Assembly (NCBI GenBank): GCA_018260475.1 | Contig: JAGLBA010000005.1 | Location: 1 to 64,000 of the forward strand | DNA: 64,000 nucleotides | Source of the DNA: Chryseobacterium sp. | Lineage (GTDB): Bacteria; Bacteroidota; Bacteroidia; Flavobacteriales; Weeksellaceae | Direction of reading: 5' to 3' | In this document: one piece after another, positions 44,483 to 53,596 of the stretch | How the letters are laid out: each line of letters starts with the position of its first letter | How positions within the stretch are numbered: the first letter of the stretch is position 1 | Notes under the pieces: model-generated | Told to the model about the DNA's origin: nothing | Seen by the model: the letters and a program-made list of their open reading frames with translations, nothing else | Database searches by the model: none | Program-made: the position numbers and the translations under genes

Positions 44483-47050
44483 TTAAAACGGATAACCAAA
44501 TGCGAAGTTCAGAACAGGTTTCAATGGCTGCCAATGTTGAATGACCCAGCGCTCATTTTGCGGTTTGTTCGGGTCGTAAACTGTATATGCAGCATCCAAT
44601 CTAAGCGTGACGAAAGCCACATTCACACGCAGTCCTAAACCAGCACCCACGCCCATTTGGCTGATGAATTTGCCAAATTTAAACTGATCACCAAAACCAT
44701 TGTCTTTTAATGACCACGTATTTCCAGCATCTACAAACGCAGCGCCCTCGAACATTTTGTTAAATGGCATTCTATACTCCACATTGGTCGTCAGTTTCAC
44801 ATTATCCATCACATAGGCTCGCACTTTCTCATCGAGTTGGGAGTCCGATGGGCCTAAGCCGCCAAATACCCGCCACGCACGGATATCATTAGATCCGCCA
44901 TTGAAATAAGACCGCACAAACGGCATCGTGCTGGAATTTCCGTAAGGGATTCCCACACCGATAAACTGGCGTATCGCAAGCGTATGTTTACCATCAAAAA
45001 ACTGGAAATACTTTCGTGCATCAATGTCAAATTTAACAAACTGCGAAAATGGGATTTTGAATATGGTTTTCTGCTGGTTGTCCGAAACAAGGCCTTCCTC
45101 TATTCTTTTTTTACTGAAAAGCCCGAGCATATTACCAGCCGTTTCAAATTTTGCATTGAAATAGAACGGATTTATCTTGTCCTTTTTACCAATTTCGTTG
45201 TAGGTGAAATTGTAAAGGATAGAGGAAATCAAAACATCCTGTGTTTGTCGGTCTTTGTTAATCAGCGACTGTCGGAAGGTATTGAAAACATTCAGTTCCT
45301 CTCCGGAAAGCGTTTCGTTGTAGGCTTTATCCTCCAAAATTCTCCGCGAAACATCATCCGAAGAAACGATATTATTTTGAAATTGCTCAAACAGCGCCGG
45401 CGAATAAAATTTGAACATTTGATCACGAATTTCCCCATCTCTTGGGAAAAAATCGTAGAATTTGTCCTTATTCCGGGTGATGCTCAGCTGTGTATTAAAC
45501 AACGAAAGTTTGTGCGTTACAATATCATTTACATTGGCAAAATAGTTCAATCCTGCGTTGAAGTTGATGCGTCCCAGTCCGATATTATTTTGAACGGAAG
45601 TTCCGAGGTTGATGCTGGAAGTAGGAGAGAAGCGCTTCGGAATGACTTTGTAATAATTGAAAGGCAGCAATAATCTCGGAAATGAAAGATTGGCTTGGGC
45701 AGAAATTTCGTACGCCAGTGCACGCTTGTCATTTTTAGGATTTCGCACACTTCCGAAAATACCGGATACAGAGGTCAGCAAGTTTTCTGCACCCCCAAAT
45801 AGATTTCTGCTCGTTAAATCGACAGATGGAGCAATACCGAAATTTAGAATTTGGGAATAGTTTATGTCGGTCGCTATCTTCAATTCATATTTTGGAAGCG
45901 GCGCGAGGTGGTAGGTAACATCCAAAATAGTGTCACTGCCTTTGCGAATTTCTTCCTGATAGGAGATGATGTTGAAATTATTCATCGCCGCTAGATTTCT
46001 TTTGGTCAGGTTGAGATTATTTTGGTCATAAATTTCACCGGTTTGGAGGATGATTGGCCTCCAGAGGGCAGAACTCCGATATTGGTCATCCAGTTTATAA
46101 AAATTTATACCTCGCAGAGAATCCTTTTCCGTGAGGTTTTCATTTTCCATTTTATCTAAAACAAAAACTTTAATGTTACCGATTGTCGTTTTTTTATACG
46201 GCGTATCGGCAGAATCCTTGTGAATATCTATCGTGAGCGGGACCATTTTCCGGCTGGTGAGGGTGTCCGCCGTAAAGTAGATTTCGTCATTAGAATTATT
46301 AAATCTATAATAACCCGCCGCACGCATTTGCTCGTTGATGCGTTTTACTTCCTTCTCCAAATCCGTCTGATCCAGCGTTTGTCCGGCTTTTACAAAACTT
46401 TTTTCAAATTGAGACTCATATTCTGCCTTTATGTTCTGATCGGGGATATTGTAGTAATATTCCAGTATTTTCGTAGGATCTTTGTGCGAGATGAGATAAT
46501 CGACCGAGGCCTTTTTCGCCGCAGAATCCAGATTGTGTTTGTATTTTACATCTGCATCCCAATAGCCGCGATAGACCAGTCTTTTCCGAATATTTTCTGC
46601 GCTACCCTTGGTTTTATCCTGATCCAAAAGCACGGGTGGCTGCCCGATGGTGTGTAGAAACCTGTCCCAAAATAATGTACTCCCCACATACTCCGGGTGT
46701 TCGTATTTTATAAAAAGGGAATCCCTCAGTTTTTGGTTCCTTATTTCGGAAGGGTAGGTCATATACTCCGTGAGGATAGTGTCGTATTTAGGATTCGCCG
46801 CATTGTAAACCCATAATCCCACAGGCAGTAAGAAGAGCGTCTTCTTGTTCGGTTTTTGGCTTACATAGCTAGGAAGTTCGTCCTGATGAACGCGTCCGTC
46901 CTCGTACTTAAAATTGTTTTGCGTAAGCAAAAATTCGCCATCCGGAACTTTCCTTGTGGAACTACACGCATATAGAAATGCCACTGCAGTTGCAGAGGAT
47001 ATAAATATATGATATTTTTGAAAATATTTTTGCAAATGCTTTCGACTCAT
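44483..47050 (-). CDS. tamL: TamL-type outer-membrane assembly lipoprotein (BamA/TamA superfamily)
   Basis: An 855-residue Omp85-family protein. The start at 47050 gives a lipoprotein signal with lipobox FLYACSS (Cys29), the mark of the Bacteroidota TamL variant. POTRA-like repeats fill the first half (LVYRGYWDADVKYKH, RINEQMRAAGYYRF, NIKVFVLDKM). The barrel covers about the last 450 residues, with the VRSYFNGGSNDIRAWR motif near 730 and a terminal NFAFGYPF beta-signal. It is expected to help place proteins or lipids in the outer membrane together with a TamB homologue, not present here. Its 5' end overlaps the divergent trmH-like gene by 15 bp. Confidence 0.93.
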   Translation of the reverse strand: MSRKHLQKYFQKYHIFISSATAVAFLYACSSTRKVPDGEFLLTQNNFKYEDGRVHQDELPSYVSQKPNKKTLFLLPVGLWVYNAANPKYDTILTEYMTYPSEIRNQKLRDSLFIKYEHPEYVGSTLFWDRFLHTIGQPPVLLDQDKTKGSAENIRKRLVYRGYWDADVKYKHNLDSAAKKASVDYLISHKDPTKILEYYYNIPDQNIKAEYESQFEKSFVKAGQTLDQTDLEKEVKRINEQMRAAGYYRFNNSNDEIYFTADTLTSRKMVPLTIDIHKDSADTPYKKTTIGNIKVFVLDKMENENLTEKDSLRGINFYKLDDQYRSSALWRPIILQTGEIYDQNNLNLTKRNLAAMNNFNIISYQEEIRKGSDTILDVTYHLAPLPKYELKIATDINYSQILNFGIAPSVDLTSRNLFGGAENLLTSVSGIFGSVRNPKNDKRALAYEISAQANLSFPRLLLPFNYYKVIPKRFSPTSSINLGTSVQNNIGLGRINFNAGLNYFANVNDIVTHKLSLFNTQLSITRNKDKFYDFFPRDGEIRDQMFKFYSPALFEQFQNNIVSSDDVSRRILEDKAYNETLSGEELNVFNTFRQSLINKDRQTQDVLISSILYNFTYNEIGKKDKINPFYFNAKFETAGNMLGLFSKKRIEEGLVSDNQQKTIFKIPFSQFVKFDIDARKYFQFFDGKHTLAIRQFIGVGIPYGNSSTMPFVRSYFNGGSNDIRAWRVFGGLGPSDSQLDEKVRAYVMDNVKLTTNVEYRMPFNKMFEGAAFVDAGNTWSLKDNGFGDQFKFGKFISQMGVGAGLGLRVNVAFVTLRLDAAYTVYDPNKPQNERWVIQHWQPLKPVLNFAFGYPF
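46990..47020 (+). promoter_or_regulatory. Putative promoter of the TrmH-like gene inside tamL
   Basis: TTG at 46990-46992 and TATTTTTG at 47013-47020 with 20 nt between fit the Bacteroidota promoter. A second TATTTTTG follows at 47025-47032. All lie within the first codons of tamL on the other strand. The start codon of the methyltransferase gene is at 47036. Confidence 0.55.
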
Positions 47051-47761
47051 AAAATCAAAATTTTACAATCTCTAGATAAAAAGAAATTCAGACAAAAATA
47101 CAATATGTTTTTGGTTGAAGGGAACAAAACCATCCGTGAACTAAAAGATTCTCCCTATTCTGTGGAAGAACTCTATACCGCGGGGGAAATAATGCCCGAT
47201 GTGCAGGCAGATTTCTCTATTCAAATTTCCGAACAAGAGTTAAAGAAAATAAGTTTTCTACAACATCCTAAAGATTCGGTGGCGGTATGCCGTATCCCGG
47301 AAAGTACGGAAATACCGGATTGTGAATTTAATATCATTTTGGATGGCTTACAAGATCCCGGAAATTTTGGAACCATCATCCGCCTAGCCGATTGGTTTGG
47401 AATCGAACAAATTGTGTGTAGCGAGGATACTGTGGATCTTTACAATCCAAAAGTCATACAGGCCAGCATGGGATCTTTTGCCCGTGTAAATGTCGTTTAC
47501 ACTTCACTACCGGAATATTTACAAAACAGTGTAAATACAAATGTGGGAACGGATATGATGGGAAAAAATATCTACAAAGAAGATTTTCCCGCCAAGATGA
47601 ATTTAATTATGGGAAATGAAGGAAACGGAATGCGCCCGGAGACAGAAGCGCTGCTTCACCGTACCATATCAATCCCTCGTTTTGGGAAAAGTCGTGCCAC
47701 GGAAAGCCTGAATGTCTCAATCGCTACGGGAATTATCTTGGGCGAAATTTTTTCAAGATAA
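47036..47761 (+). CDS. TrmH/SpoU-family RNA 2'-O-methyltransferase
   Basis: A 241-residue SPOUT methyltransferase starting MLSTHKIKILQSLDKKKFRQ at 47036. The N-terminal substrate-binding domain (YNMFLVEGNKTIREL) precedes the trefoil-knot domain with the three motifs: LQDPGNFGTIIRLADWFG near 112, LIMGNEGNGMRPE near 190, and IPRFGKSRATESLNVSIATG near 215. It methylates a ribose in tRNA or rRNA; the target cannot be decided. It is divergent from tamL with overlapping 5' ends, so its promoter must lie in tamL coding sequence. Confidence 0.92.
   Translation: MLSTHKIKILQSLDKKKFRQKYNMFLVEGNKTIRELKDSPYSVEELYTAGEIMPDVQADFSIQISEQELKKISFLQHPKDSVAVCRIPESTEIPDCEFNIILDGLQDPGNFGTIIRLADWFGIEQIVCSEDTVDLYNPKVIQASMGSFARVNVVYTSLPEYLQNSVNTNVGTDMMGKNIYKEDFPAKMNLIMGNEGNGMRPETEALLHRTISIPRFGKSRATESLNVSIATGIILGEIFSR
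47093..47100 (-). promoter_or_regulatory. Putative -7 box of tamL inside the TrmH-like gene
   Basis: Minus-strand TATTTTTG, matching TAnnTTTG, 42 bp upstream of the tamL ATG and within the coding region of the divergent gene. A TTTTG about 24 nt further upstream could be the -33 element, but the spacing is long. Confidence 0.45.
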
Positions 47762-47766
47762 TGAAA

Positions 47767-47790
47767 AAAACCGCAATATTTTGCGGTTTT
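47767..47790. terminator. Bidirectional terminator between TrmH-like gene and membrane cluster
   Basis: AAAACCGCAA (47767-47776), loop TATT, TTGCGGTTTT (47781-47790): a perfect 10-bp stem with A/T runs on both sides, lying between two convergent genes. Confidence 0.9.
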
Positions 47791-47797
47791 ATTTTAA

Positions 47798-48301
47798 TTA
47801 AATTAATTTTTCCATACTGGAGACGCTTTTGCGTTTTTGGAACTGATCAAGTTTTTCATTGATGAATTTCAATGCGACAGGAATCAGATATACCAGTAGC
47901 ATACCTATCAACTTATTTTTCCAGCCCGGTTTGTTCATATATCTTTTTGCGATGGCTCCAGCTGCTGTGATTCCGCCTGCTTTTAAAAGATTTTTTACGG
48001 CAGTTTCTTTTACGCCTTCATTGTTAAATTCCAAAATCGAACTTTTTTCGGTCTTATCCGTAATTTTTTGTCCAATCTCCTTCACGATTTCTCCAGTTTT
48101 TATGGATAGTTTCGGAGATTCAGGATCTTCCGGGTTTGGTTTTTCTTCAATGAAGCGATCTGTGAAACCGTTGGTAAGAACGCTGAGGCTCTCTTTCTTA
48201 TCTTCGAATTTCAGCAGATGTTCCATATCGGCCACTTCTCTTTTCAGCAGTTGTTTTTTTCTGCGAAGTTCTTCCAGGCTGCTGTATTTACTGCTATTCA
48301 T
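47798..48301 (-). CDS. Membrane-associated protein of unknown function
   Basis: A 167-residue protein. The N-terminal half is charged and coiled-coil-like (SSLEELRRKKQLLKREVADM), followed by a linker rich in Pro, Glu and Asp. The C-terminal half has a weakly hydrophobic Ala/Gly stretch (AVKNLLKAGGITAAGAIAKRYM) and a membrane segment (LIGMLLVYLIPVALKFI, near 135-151). No known domain was recognised. It overlaps the upstream holin-like gene by 8 bp, so the two are translated together. Confidence 0.72.
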   Translation of the reverse strand: MNSSKYSSLEELRRKKQLLKREVADMEHLLKFEDKKESLSVLTNGFTDRFIEEKPNPEDPESPKLSIKTGEIVKEIGQKITDKTEKSSILEFNNEGVKETAVKNLLKAGGITAAGAIAKRYMNKPGWKNKLIGMLLVYLIPVALKFINEKLDQFQKRKSVSSMEKLI

Positions 48302-48614
48302 GTTTAGAATCGTTTAGAGATTTCAAAATTTTATTTGCAATCGTGTCTTTTATTTTCTTACCAAAAACCAGTACCAGTACCAAAAGGATAAGATAAAATC
48401 CTGCCACAATAAGGAACCCGTAGGCTATATTGTTCAGGTATTGGCCTATTAAAAATGCGATTCCGAAATTTAGGATGATGAGGAAGAATACTCCGAAAAC
48501 CGTCATGAGGACTATGTTCGTAAGTGTTCCCGCTGCTACCACGCCGCGTTCCGTGGCATCCATCTTCAAAAGATCCAGCCTTTTTTCTGCATATTCTTTT
48601 ACAAGTTCCACCAT
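48294..48614 (-). CDS. Holin-X/phage-holin-family membrane protein (DUF1469-like)
   Basis: A 106-residue protein with a short amphipathic start (VKEYAEKRLDLLKMDATERG) and two membrane helices (GTLTNIVLMTVFGVFFLIIL, IAYGFLIVAGFYLILLVLVL), ending in KKIKDTIANKILKSL. This is the pattern of the actinobacterial Holin-X / DUF1469 proteins, which are widespread chromosomal membrane proteins often near YtxH genes and not phage holins. It overlaps the next gene and follows the YtxH gene after a hairpin. Confidence 0.82.
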   Translation of the reverse strand: MVELVKEYAEKRLDLLKMDATERGVVAAGTLTNIVLMTVFGVFFLIILNFGIAFLIGQYLNNIAYGFLIVAGFYLILLVLVLVFGKKIKDTIANKILKSLNDSKHE

Positions 48615-48644
48615 GAGTTAAAGTTTTTATAAAAGTATAAAAAG

Positions 48645-48674
48645 AAGGGGAACTTAACAAACTAAGCTCCCCTT
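48645..48674 (-). terminator. Terminator-like hairpin between YtxH and holin-like genes
   Basis: AAGGGGAACTTA (48645-48656) and TAAGCTCCCCTT (48663-48674) pair with one mismatch; on the minus strand the stem is followed by CTTTTTATAC. It partly uncouples the YtxH gene from the two genes behind it. Confidence 0.75.
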
Positions 48675-48710
48675 TATTTCTGTTTTTTTTTTGAATTAAA
48701 CGGAAACTGA

Positions 48711-49124
48711 TTACGCTTTTGCACCGTCAATTCCAGCTTCTACATCATCAGCAACTTCTGCTATAGTTTGGGAAGCTTGGTCTTTGTATTTATCATAACC
48801 TTCTTTTACGGAAGATGAGATAGTTTCTGCTTTATCTTTAGCCTGAGAAACTACATTTCCATATTGGTCTTTCACTTTCTCTACTACATTCCCGTATTGG
48901 TCTTTCACGGTTTCAGCAGTTTGCGCTACTTTTTCTTTTACAGTTTCAGTAGTTTTGTTTAGTTGGTCTGCAACTTGATCTTTCAAGTCAGCTGCTTTTT
49001 CTTTGATTTTCTTTCTAGTTTCTCCACCTTCCTCTGGGGCATAAAGCATTCCTAAGATAACACCTGCTGCAGCACCAGCCAAAAGGCCTAGCAATAATCC
49101 ACCTGAGTTTTTTTCTTTTGACAT
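48711..49124 (-). CDS. YtxH-domain protein
   Basis: A 137-residue protein with the YtxH start: GGLLLGLLAGAAAGVILGML (one glycine-rich membrane helix, residues 8-27) followed by YAPEEGGETRKKIKEKAADL. The rest is a long amphipathic helix with two near-identical units, VKDQYGNVVEK and VKDQYGNVVSQ. YtxH proteins are linked to envelope stress in other bacteria; the role here is unknown. It is the first gene of the small membrane-protein cluster, with a terminator-like hairpin behind it. Confidence 0.9.
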   Translation of the reverse strand: MSKEKNSGGLLLGLLAGAAAGVILGMLYAPEEGGETRKKIKEKAADLKDQVADQLNKTTETVKEKVAQTAETVKDQYGNVVEKVKDQYGNVVSQAKDKAETISSSVKEGYDKYKDQASQTIAEVADDVEAGIDGAKA

Positions 49125-49245
49125 GATTTTATTGTTTTTAAAGTTATTTTATATATTTGATTTAATGTTAAAATTTTTGCAATAACGATGCCAAATGACT
49201 GAATGCTGTCTTAAAGTTTTGTTAAAAAGATCATTTTTTTAAAGC

Positions 49246-50592
49246 CTAAATTTCCGTATTCATATCCCAGTTTTGAAGATAATCATGTACATGTTTTAGG
49301 AACATACCGCCCAATGAGCCATCTACCACGCGGTGGTCGTAGGAGTGAGACATGAACATCAGCTGGCGAATTGCAATCACATCGCCATCTTTAGTTTCCA
49401 GGACTGCCGGTTTCTTTACAATAGCTCCAATCGCAAGGATGGCAACCTGCGGTTGTGGGATAATCGGCGTTCCCATCAAATTACCGAAGCTTCCTACATT
49501 AGATATGGTGTAGGTAGCGCCTTGTGTATCTTCTGGTCTCAACTTCTTGGTACGAGCGCGGTTTGCAAGATCGTTGATGGCTTTTGCTAGACCGGAAAGT
49601 GATAATTGATCAGCATTTTTGATGACAGGAACAATCAGGTTTCCGTCTGGCAAGGCCGTAGCCATGCCAATATTAATGTTTTTCTTTTTAATTATTTTAT
49701 CACCATCCACAGATACATTTATCATTGGGAAATCTTGTATAGCTTTTACCACAGCCTTCACAAAGATTGGCATGAAGGTCAGTTTCTCACCTTCGCGCTT
49801 TTCAAACATATCCTTGTGTTTAGCACGCCATTTCACGACATTGGTAACATCAGATTCAATAAAAGAAGTCACATGAGGAGAAGTCTGCTTGCTTTTCACC
49901 ATAGATTCAGCAATTATTTTTCTCACGCGATCCATCTGGATAATTTCGTCGCCTGCGGATACAGGAATTGGCTGTGCCGGTGGAGTAGGTGCAGCTACCT
50001 GTTGCGGTGCAGGCGTAGGTGCCGCCGCCGGAGTCGCAGTTTGTTGTGGCTTTGCTGAAGCCAAGTTTCTATTGGCAACAAATGCCAAGATATCTTCTTT
50101 AGTAATTCGGGCATCAGCGCCGCTGCCTTTTATGGTTTTAAGTTCCGATTCTGAAATATTTTCTTGTTGTACGATGGATTTTACCAATGGAGAAAGGTAA
50201 AAATCGCCGGAAAGCTCTTGTGTCGCGGTTTGCGCGAGAGGTTTTTCTAGTTCCATAATTTCCTCTTGGGAAAGTTGCGGAAGTTCTGTTCTCACTTCCT
50301 CGGAAGATTTGGGTTTTTGCGGTTGTTCGGCAACATCGGCACTACCTGCTCCTTCAATTTCCAAAATGGCGATTGCCTCGCCTACTGCAGCCACTTCATC
50401 TTTTTGTTTTAGGATTTTCACAATCTTACCGGACACAGGGGTCGGCACATCTGAATCTACTTTATCCGTTGCAATTTCAACCACGGAATCGTCCTCATTC
50501 ACGGTATCTCCTTCATTGAAGATCCAGTTGATGATTGTTGCCTCCATCACTCCTTCGCCCATAGAAGGGAGTAATAATTTATATTCTGCCAT
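49246..50592 (-). CDS. Dihydrolipoamide acyltransferase (E2) of a 2-oxo acid dehydrogenase complex
   Basis: A 448-residue E2 subunit beginning MAEYKLLLPSMGEGVMEATI at 50592. The lipoyl domain carries Lys44 in EIATDKVDSDVP. A variable linker follows, then the E3/E1-binding domain (LSPLVKSIVQQENISESEL near 157), a Pro/Ala/Gln-rich linker, and the catalytic domain (about 215-448) with the active His in SHSYDHRVVDGSLGG. It passes acyl groups to CoA. Sequence similarity to pyruvate, branched-chain and 2-oxoglutarate E2 proteins overlaps; no E1 or E3 gene is adjacent to settle the substrate. Single gene. Confidence 0.9.
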   Translation of the reverse strand: MAEYKLLLPSMGEGVMEATIINWIFNEGDTVNEDDSVVEIATDKVDSDVPTPVSGKIVKILKQKDEVAAVGEAIAILEIEGAGSADVAEQPQKPKSSEEVRTELPQLSQEEIMELEKPLAQTATQELSGDFYLSPLVKSIVQQENISESELKTIKGSGADARITKEDILAFVANRNLASAKPQQTATPAAAPTPAPQQVAAPTPPAQPIPVSAGDEIIQMDRVRKIIAESMVKSKQTSPHVTSFIESDVTNVVKWRAKHKDMFEKREGEKLTFMPIFVKAVVKAIQDFPMINVSVDGDKIIKKKNINIGMATALPDGNLIVPVIKNADQLSLSGLAKAINDLANRARTKKLRPEDTQGATYTISNVGSFGNLMGTPIIPQPQVAILAIGAIVKKPAVLETKDGDVIAIRQLMFMSHSYDHRVVDGSLGGMFLKHVHDYLQNWDMNTEI

Positions 50593-50749
50593 AATGTATC
50601 TGTAGGTTTTTACAAAGATAGAAATTTCGAACAAATCCGGAAAAATAAATTGGTAACTCTTTTTTTGATTTAGTTCTTATTTGATATCAGTGATTTGGAT
50701 GTTGTTATTAATGAATATTCAACATAATTAACATTTAGTTAATGAACTG

Positions 50750-50780
50750 TTTGGGTTGTAACAAAATAATTCTATATTTG
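50750..50780 (+). promoter_or_regulatory. Promoter of the M36 peptidase gene, consensus type
   Basis: TTTG at 50750-50753 and TATATTTG at 50773-50780, exactly 19 nt apart, match the Bacteroidota consensus TTTG-N19-TAnnTTTG. It predicts a leader of roughly 90 nt before the ATG at 50876. Confidence 0.8.
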
Positions 50781-50875
50781 GCGAATGGAAACATATGAAA
50801 AATATCTTTCTTTTTTATGATTTTAAATGTGATTTTAATCATTAACACAAATATTTAATTTTTACACAATATCAA

Positions 50876-53467
50876 ATGAAAAACAATTACAAATTAAGCA
50901 TTGCTGCATTGTTTGCTTTCGGACTTTTTCAGGCGCAGGATTACAGGCCTGTGGTTGAAAAATTCTTAAACAGTAATGCCAATTTTAAAAACATCAACTC
51001 GGAAAAGAAACAGTTCGTAATTGATGTTCAAGATGAATCTAAAAGCTTAAACGGAACCGTTTTGCAAATTTTGCAAACTTATAACGGCGTTCCGATTTAT
51101 GGTTCGGTAGCTTCTGCTTTGGTAAAGAATGATGAGATTACCTATTTTACAGATAATTTCAGCAAGCTTTCATTATCTGCCACGGCAAAAAATGCAAAAA
51201 TAGACAGAAAGAGCGTCTTCTCAAAGGTGGTCTCCCAACTTGGAATCCAAAATGTATCCGTCGAAAATCCAGCTGATAAGGTCACTGTAAAAGATGTGTA
51301 TTTCCCGCAGGATACGGGCTTGGTTCCTGCTTACAAATACGAAATCATCGATAAAAACAGCAGCGATGTTTGGGAAATAGTAGCCGATGCTTCCACTGGA
51401 GAAATTTTATCTAAAGTTAACCTTACAGTATCTTGTGCTTTTGAAAAAGGCGCTTTTGGTAGAGAGCATTCGCACGCTTTTGTGGGGCCGACGAACATTA
51501 CCCAAGAACATTCTTCCGCCATTATGGCGCCCGATGCTGCATCTTATAATGTTTATGCTTTGCCGGTGGAAGCACCATCTTTTGGCCCAAGAAAAATCGT
51601 AACTAATCCCTGGGATCTCACGGCATCACCAGAAGGATGGCACTCCGATGGCGTAAACCATTATACATATACCCGCGGAAACAATGTTTTTGCATACACC
51701 GATTTAAATTCTACCAACACCGTTGGCGCGTTCGCAGATGGTGGTGCTAATAGGAATTTCGATTTTCCTCTGGATCTTACTCAGCATCACTCCACATACC
51801 AAAACGCGGCGGTTACCAATTTGTTTTATGTCAGTAATATGACGCACGATATTATGTATCGTTTCGGATTTACAGAGGCAGCAAGGAATTTCCAAAACAA
51901 TAATTTTGGTAAAGGCGGTATAGGCGGAGACGAAGTAGCGGCACAAGCAAGAGACGGAATAGATAATGCGACACCGAATTTGGACAATGCTAATTTCTCC
52001 ACGCCTTCCGACGGAACTTCCGGCAGAATGCAAATGTATATGTGGTCGCCAGCCACTCCTCCTCAAATCGTATTTTACAATTCGCCAACAAATTTCGTAG
52101 ATCGTAAACCGAAAGCAACTAAAGCATCCTTTGGACCAGCACTTACAGCTACCGGAGTTACTGCGGATATTGCAACTACGACACCTACAGATGGCTGTAC
52201 AGATATCACCGAGGATCTTACCGGTAAATTTGCACTTATTCAGCGGGGAACTTGTTCATTCACTATCAAGGTGAAGAATGCACAATTAAAAGGCGCTTTA
52301 GGAGCAATTATATACAACGCGCCAACTTCTGCAGTGATTGGTACCATGGGCGGTACAGATGCAACCATTACCATTCCTTCAGTTTTAATTGAAAACGCAG
52401 AAGGCGAGGCTGTAAAAAATCAGCTGGCATCTACTCCGGTAAATGCTACCCTAAAAGATGATAAATCTAAATACATTTATGTAGATGGCGATTTGGACAA
52501 CGGAATCATTGTACATGAATATGGACACGGGGTTTCCACAAGAATGACGGGTACCGGTAGCAGCGGATTGAGTTATAATTTTGATAACGAGCAAATGGGC
52601 GAGGGCTGGTCCGATTTCTTTGCACTTATGCTTACAAACCAACCAGGCGACAACGCAAGTGTGGCAAGAGGTGTAGGTAACTTTGCAACTTCGCAGCCTA
52701 ATAATGGGCGTGGCATCCGCCCTGCGAAATATTCTCCAGATTTCGCTATTAATAATTATACTTATGGCAAAACCAACGGAATGTTTTATGTGAATGCTGC
52801 TGGTTCTACGGTACCAGATGTTCACTCCATTGGGTTTATCTGGGCTACCATGCTTTGGGATCTACATTGGAAATATGTTGAAAAGTATGGTTATGCATCT
52901 AATGTTGCTGCCAATCCAACTTCTGGAAGCGCGAGAGTTCTACAACTCGTAATGGACGGCATCAAACTTCAAGGTAACTTCCCTTCCTTCGCTAAGGGTA
53001 GAGATGCTATCCTAGCAGCTGACCAAGCAACCACCGGCGGCGCGGATAAGTGTATGATTTGGGGTGTGTTTGCAAAAAGAGGTCTTGGTGTGAAAGCAAG
53101 TCCAGGATTGATAAAGCCGGCAACTTCTTCCGCAGCGGATGTCGCAGCAGCTTTGAATGATCAAGTTGAAGACTTTACTATACCGGCAGATTGTGCAGTA
53201 TTGGCAACAAACGAGGTAAAAGGAAGTTCAAACGGCATTACCATCTATCCAAATCCAGCTAAAAACGAGATCAGAATAAAATCTGCTACTCCAATATCAG
53301 GTAAACTTCTGGTTACGATTTATGATGCGTCTGGCAAACTAGTAACTAAGAAAAAAGTAGAGAACGCCGAGGCGATAAATGTGTCTGCTCTTCCAAATGG
53401 TGTTTACATCATCAAAGGTGAAGGTGTAAGCGTAAATTTCAATGAGAAGTTTATCATCAATAAATAG
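50876..53467 (+). CDS. Secreted M36 (fungalysin) metallopeptidase with PA domain and T9SS sorting domain
   Basis: An 863-residue secreted zinc protease. Signal peptide at residues 1-20 (LSIAALFAFGLFQAQ), then a propeptide (FTP/PepSY-like, about 20-180) and the M36 catalytic domain. The zinc-binding HEYGH is at 547-551, with EQMGEGWSD carrying the third ligand. A PA domain is inserted before it (GKFALIQRGTCSFTIKVKNA around 453). The C-terminal ~75 residues form a type A T9SS sorting domain (ITIYPNPAKNEIRI, IYDASGKLV, LPNGVYIIK). It should be exported through the outer membrane by type IX secretion. Single gene with a strong promoter and terminator. Confidence 0.95.
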   Translation: MKNNYKLSIAALFAFGLFQAQDYRPVVEKFLNSNANFKNINSEKKQFVIDVQDESKSLNGTVLQILQTYNGVPIYGSVASALVKNDEITYFTDNFSKLSLSATAKNAKIDRKSVFSKVVSQLGIQNVSVENPADKVTVKDVYFPQDTGLVPAYKYEIIDKNSSDVWEIVADASTGEILSKVNLTVSCAFEKGAFGREHSHAFVGPTNITQEHSSAIMAPDAASYNVYALPVEAPSFGPRKIVTNPWDLTASPEGWHSDGVNHYTYTRGNNVFAYTDLNSTNTVGAFADGGANRNFDFPLDLTQHHSTYQNAAVTNLFYVSNMTHDIMYRFGFTEAARNFQNNNFGKGGIGGDEVAAQARDGIDNATPNLDNANFSTPSDGTSGRMQMYMWSPATPPQIVFYNSPTNFVDRKPKATKASFGPALTATGVTADIATTTPTDGCTDITEDLTGKFALIQRGTCSFTIKVKNAQLKGALGAIIYNAPTSAVIGTMGGTDATITIPSVLIENAEGEAVKNQLASTPVNATLKDDKSKYIYVDGDLDNGIIVHEYGHGVSTRMTGTGSSGLSYNFDNEQMGEGWSDFFALMLTNQPGDNASVARGVGNFATSQPNNGRGIRPAKYSPDFAINNYTYGKTNGMFYVNAAGSTVPDVHSIGFIWATMLWDLHWKYVEKYGYASNVAANPTSGSARVLQLVMDGIKLQGNFPSFAKGRDAILAADQATTGGADKCMIWGVFAKRGLGVKASPGLIKPATSSAADVAAALNDQVEDFTIPADCAVLATNEVKGSSNGITIYPNPAKNEIRIKSATPISGKLLVTIYDASGKLVTKKKVENAEAINVSALPNGVYIIKGEGVSVNFNEKFIINK

Positions 53468-53489
53468 AATAAATCTCTTTGTAATCATT

Positions 53490-53519
53490 AAAGCTGTCCG
53501 TTTCTCGGGCAGTTTTTTT
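53490..53519 (+). terminator. Terminator after M36 peptidase gene
   Basis: AAGCTGTCCG and CGGGCAGTTT form a stem with G-U/mismatch positions around TTTCT, followed by TTTTTTG, 23 bp after the stop. Confidence 0.78.
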
Positions 53520-53596
53520 GTTTTAAAACCCAATATTTTTGGTTCAAAATAAAACACTATCTTCGTATGCAAACTCAACAAAATTTAAAACTAAAA

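Noticed and set aside
44984..45673. 229-codon open frame opposite tamL
   Set aside because: Shadow frame over the barrel region of tamL; no recognisable protein.
48294..48614. Phage holin as evidence of a prophage
   Set aside because: The protein fits the chromosomal Holin-X/DUF1469 type, and no phage structural, lysis or integrase gene is near.
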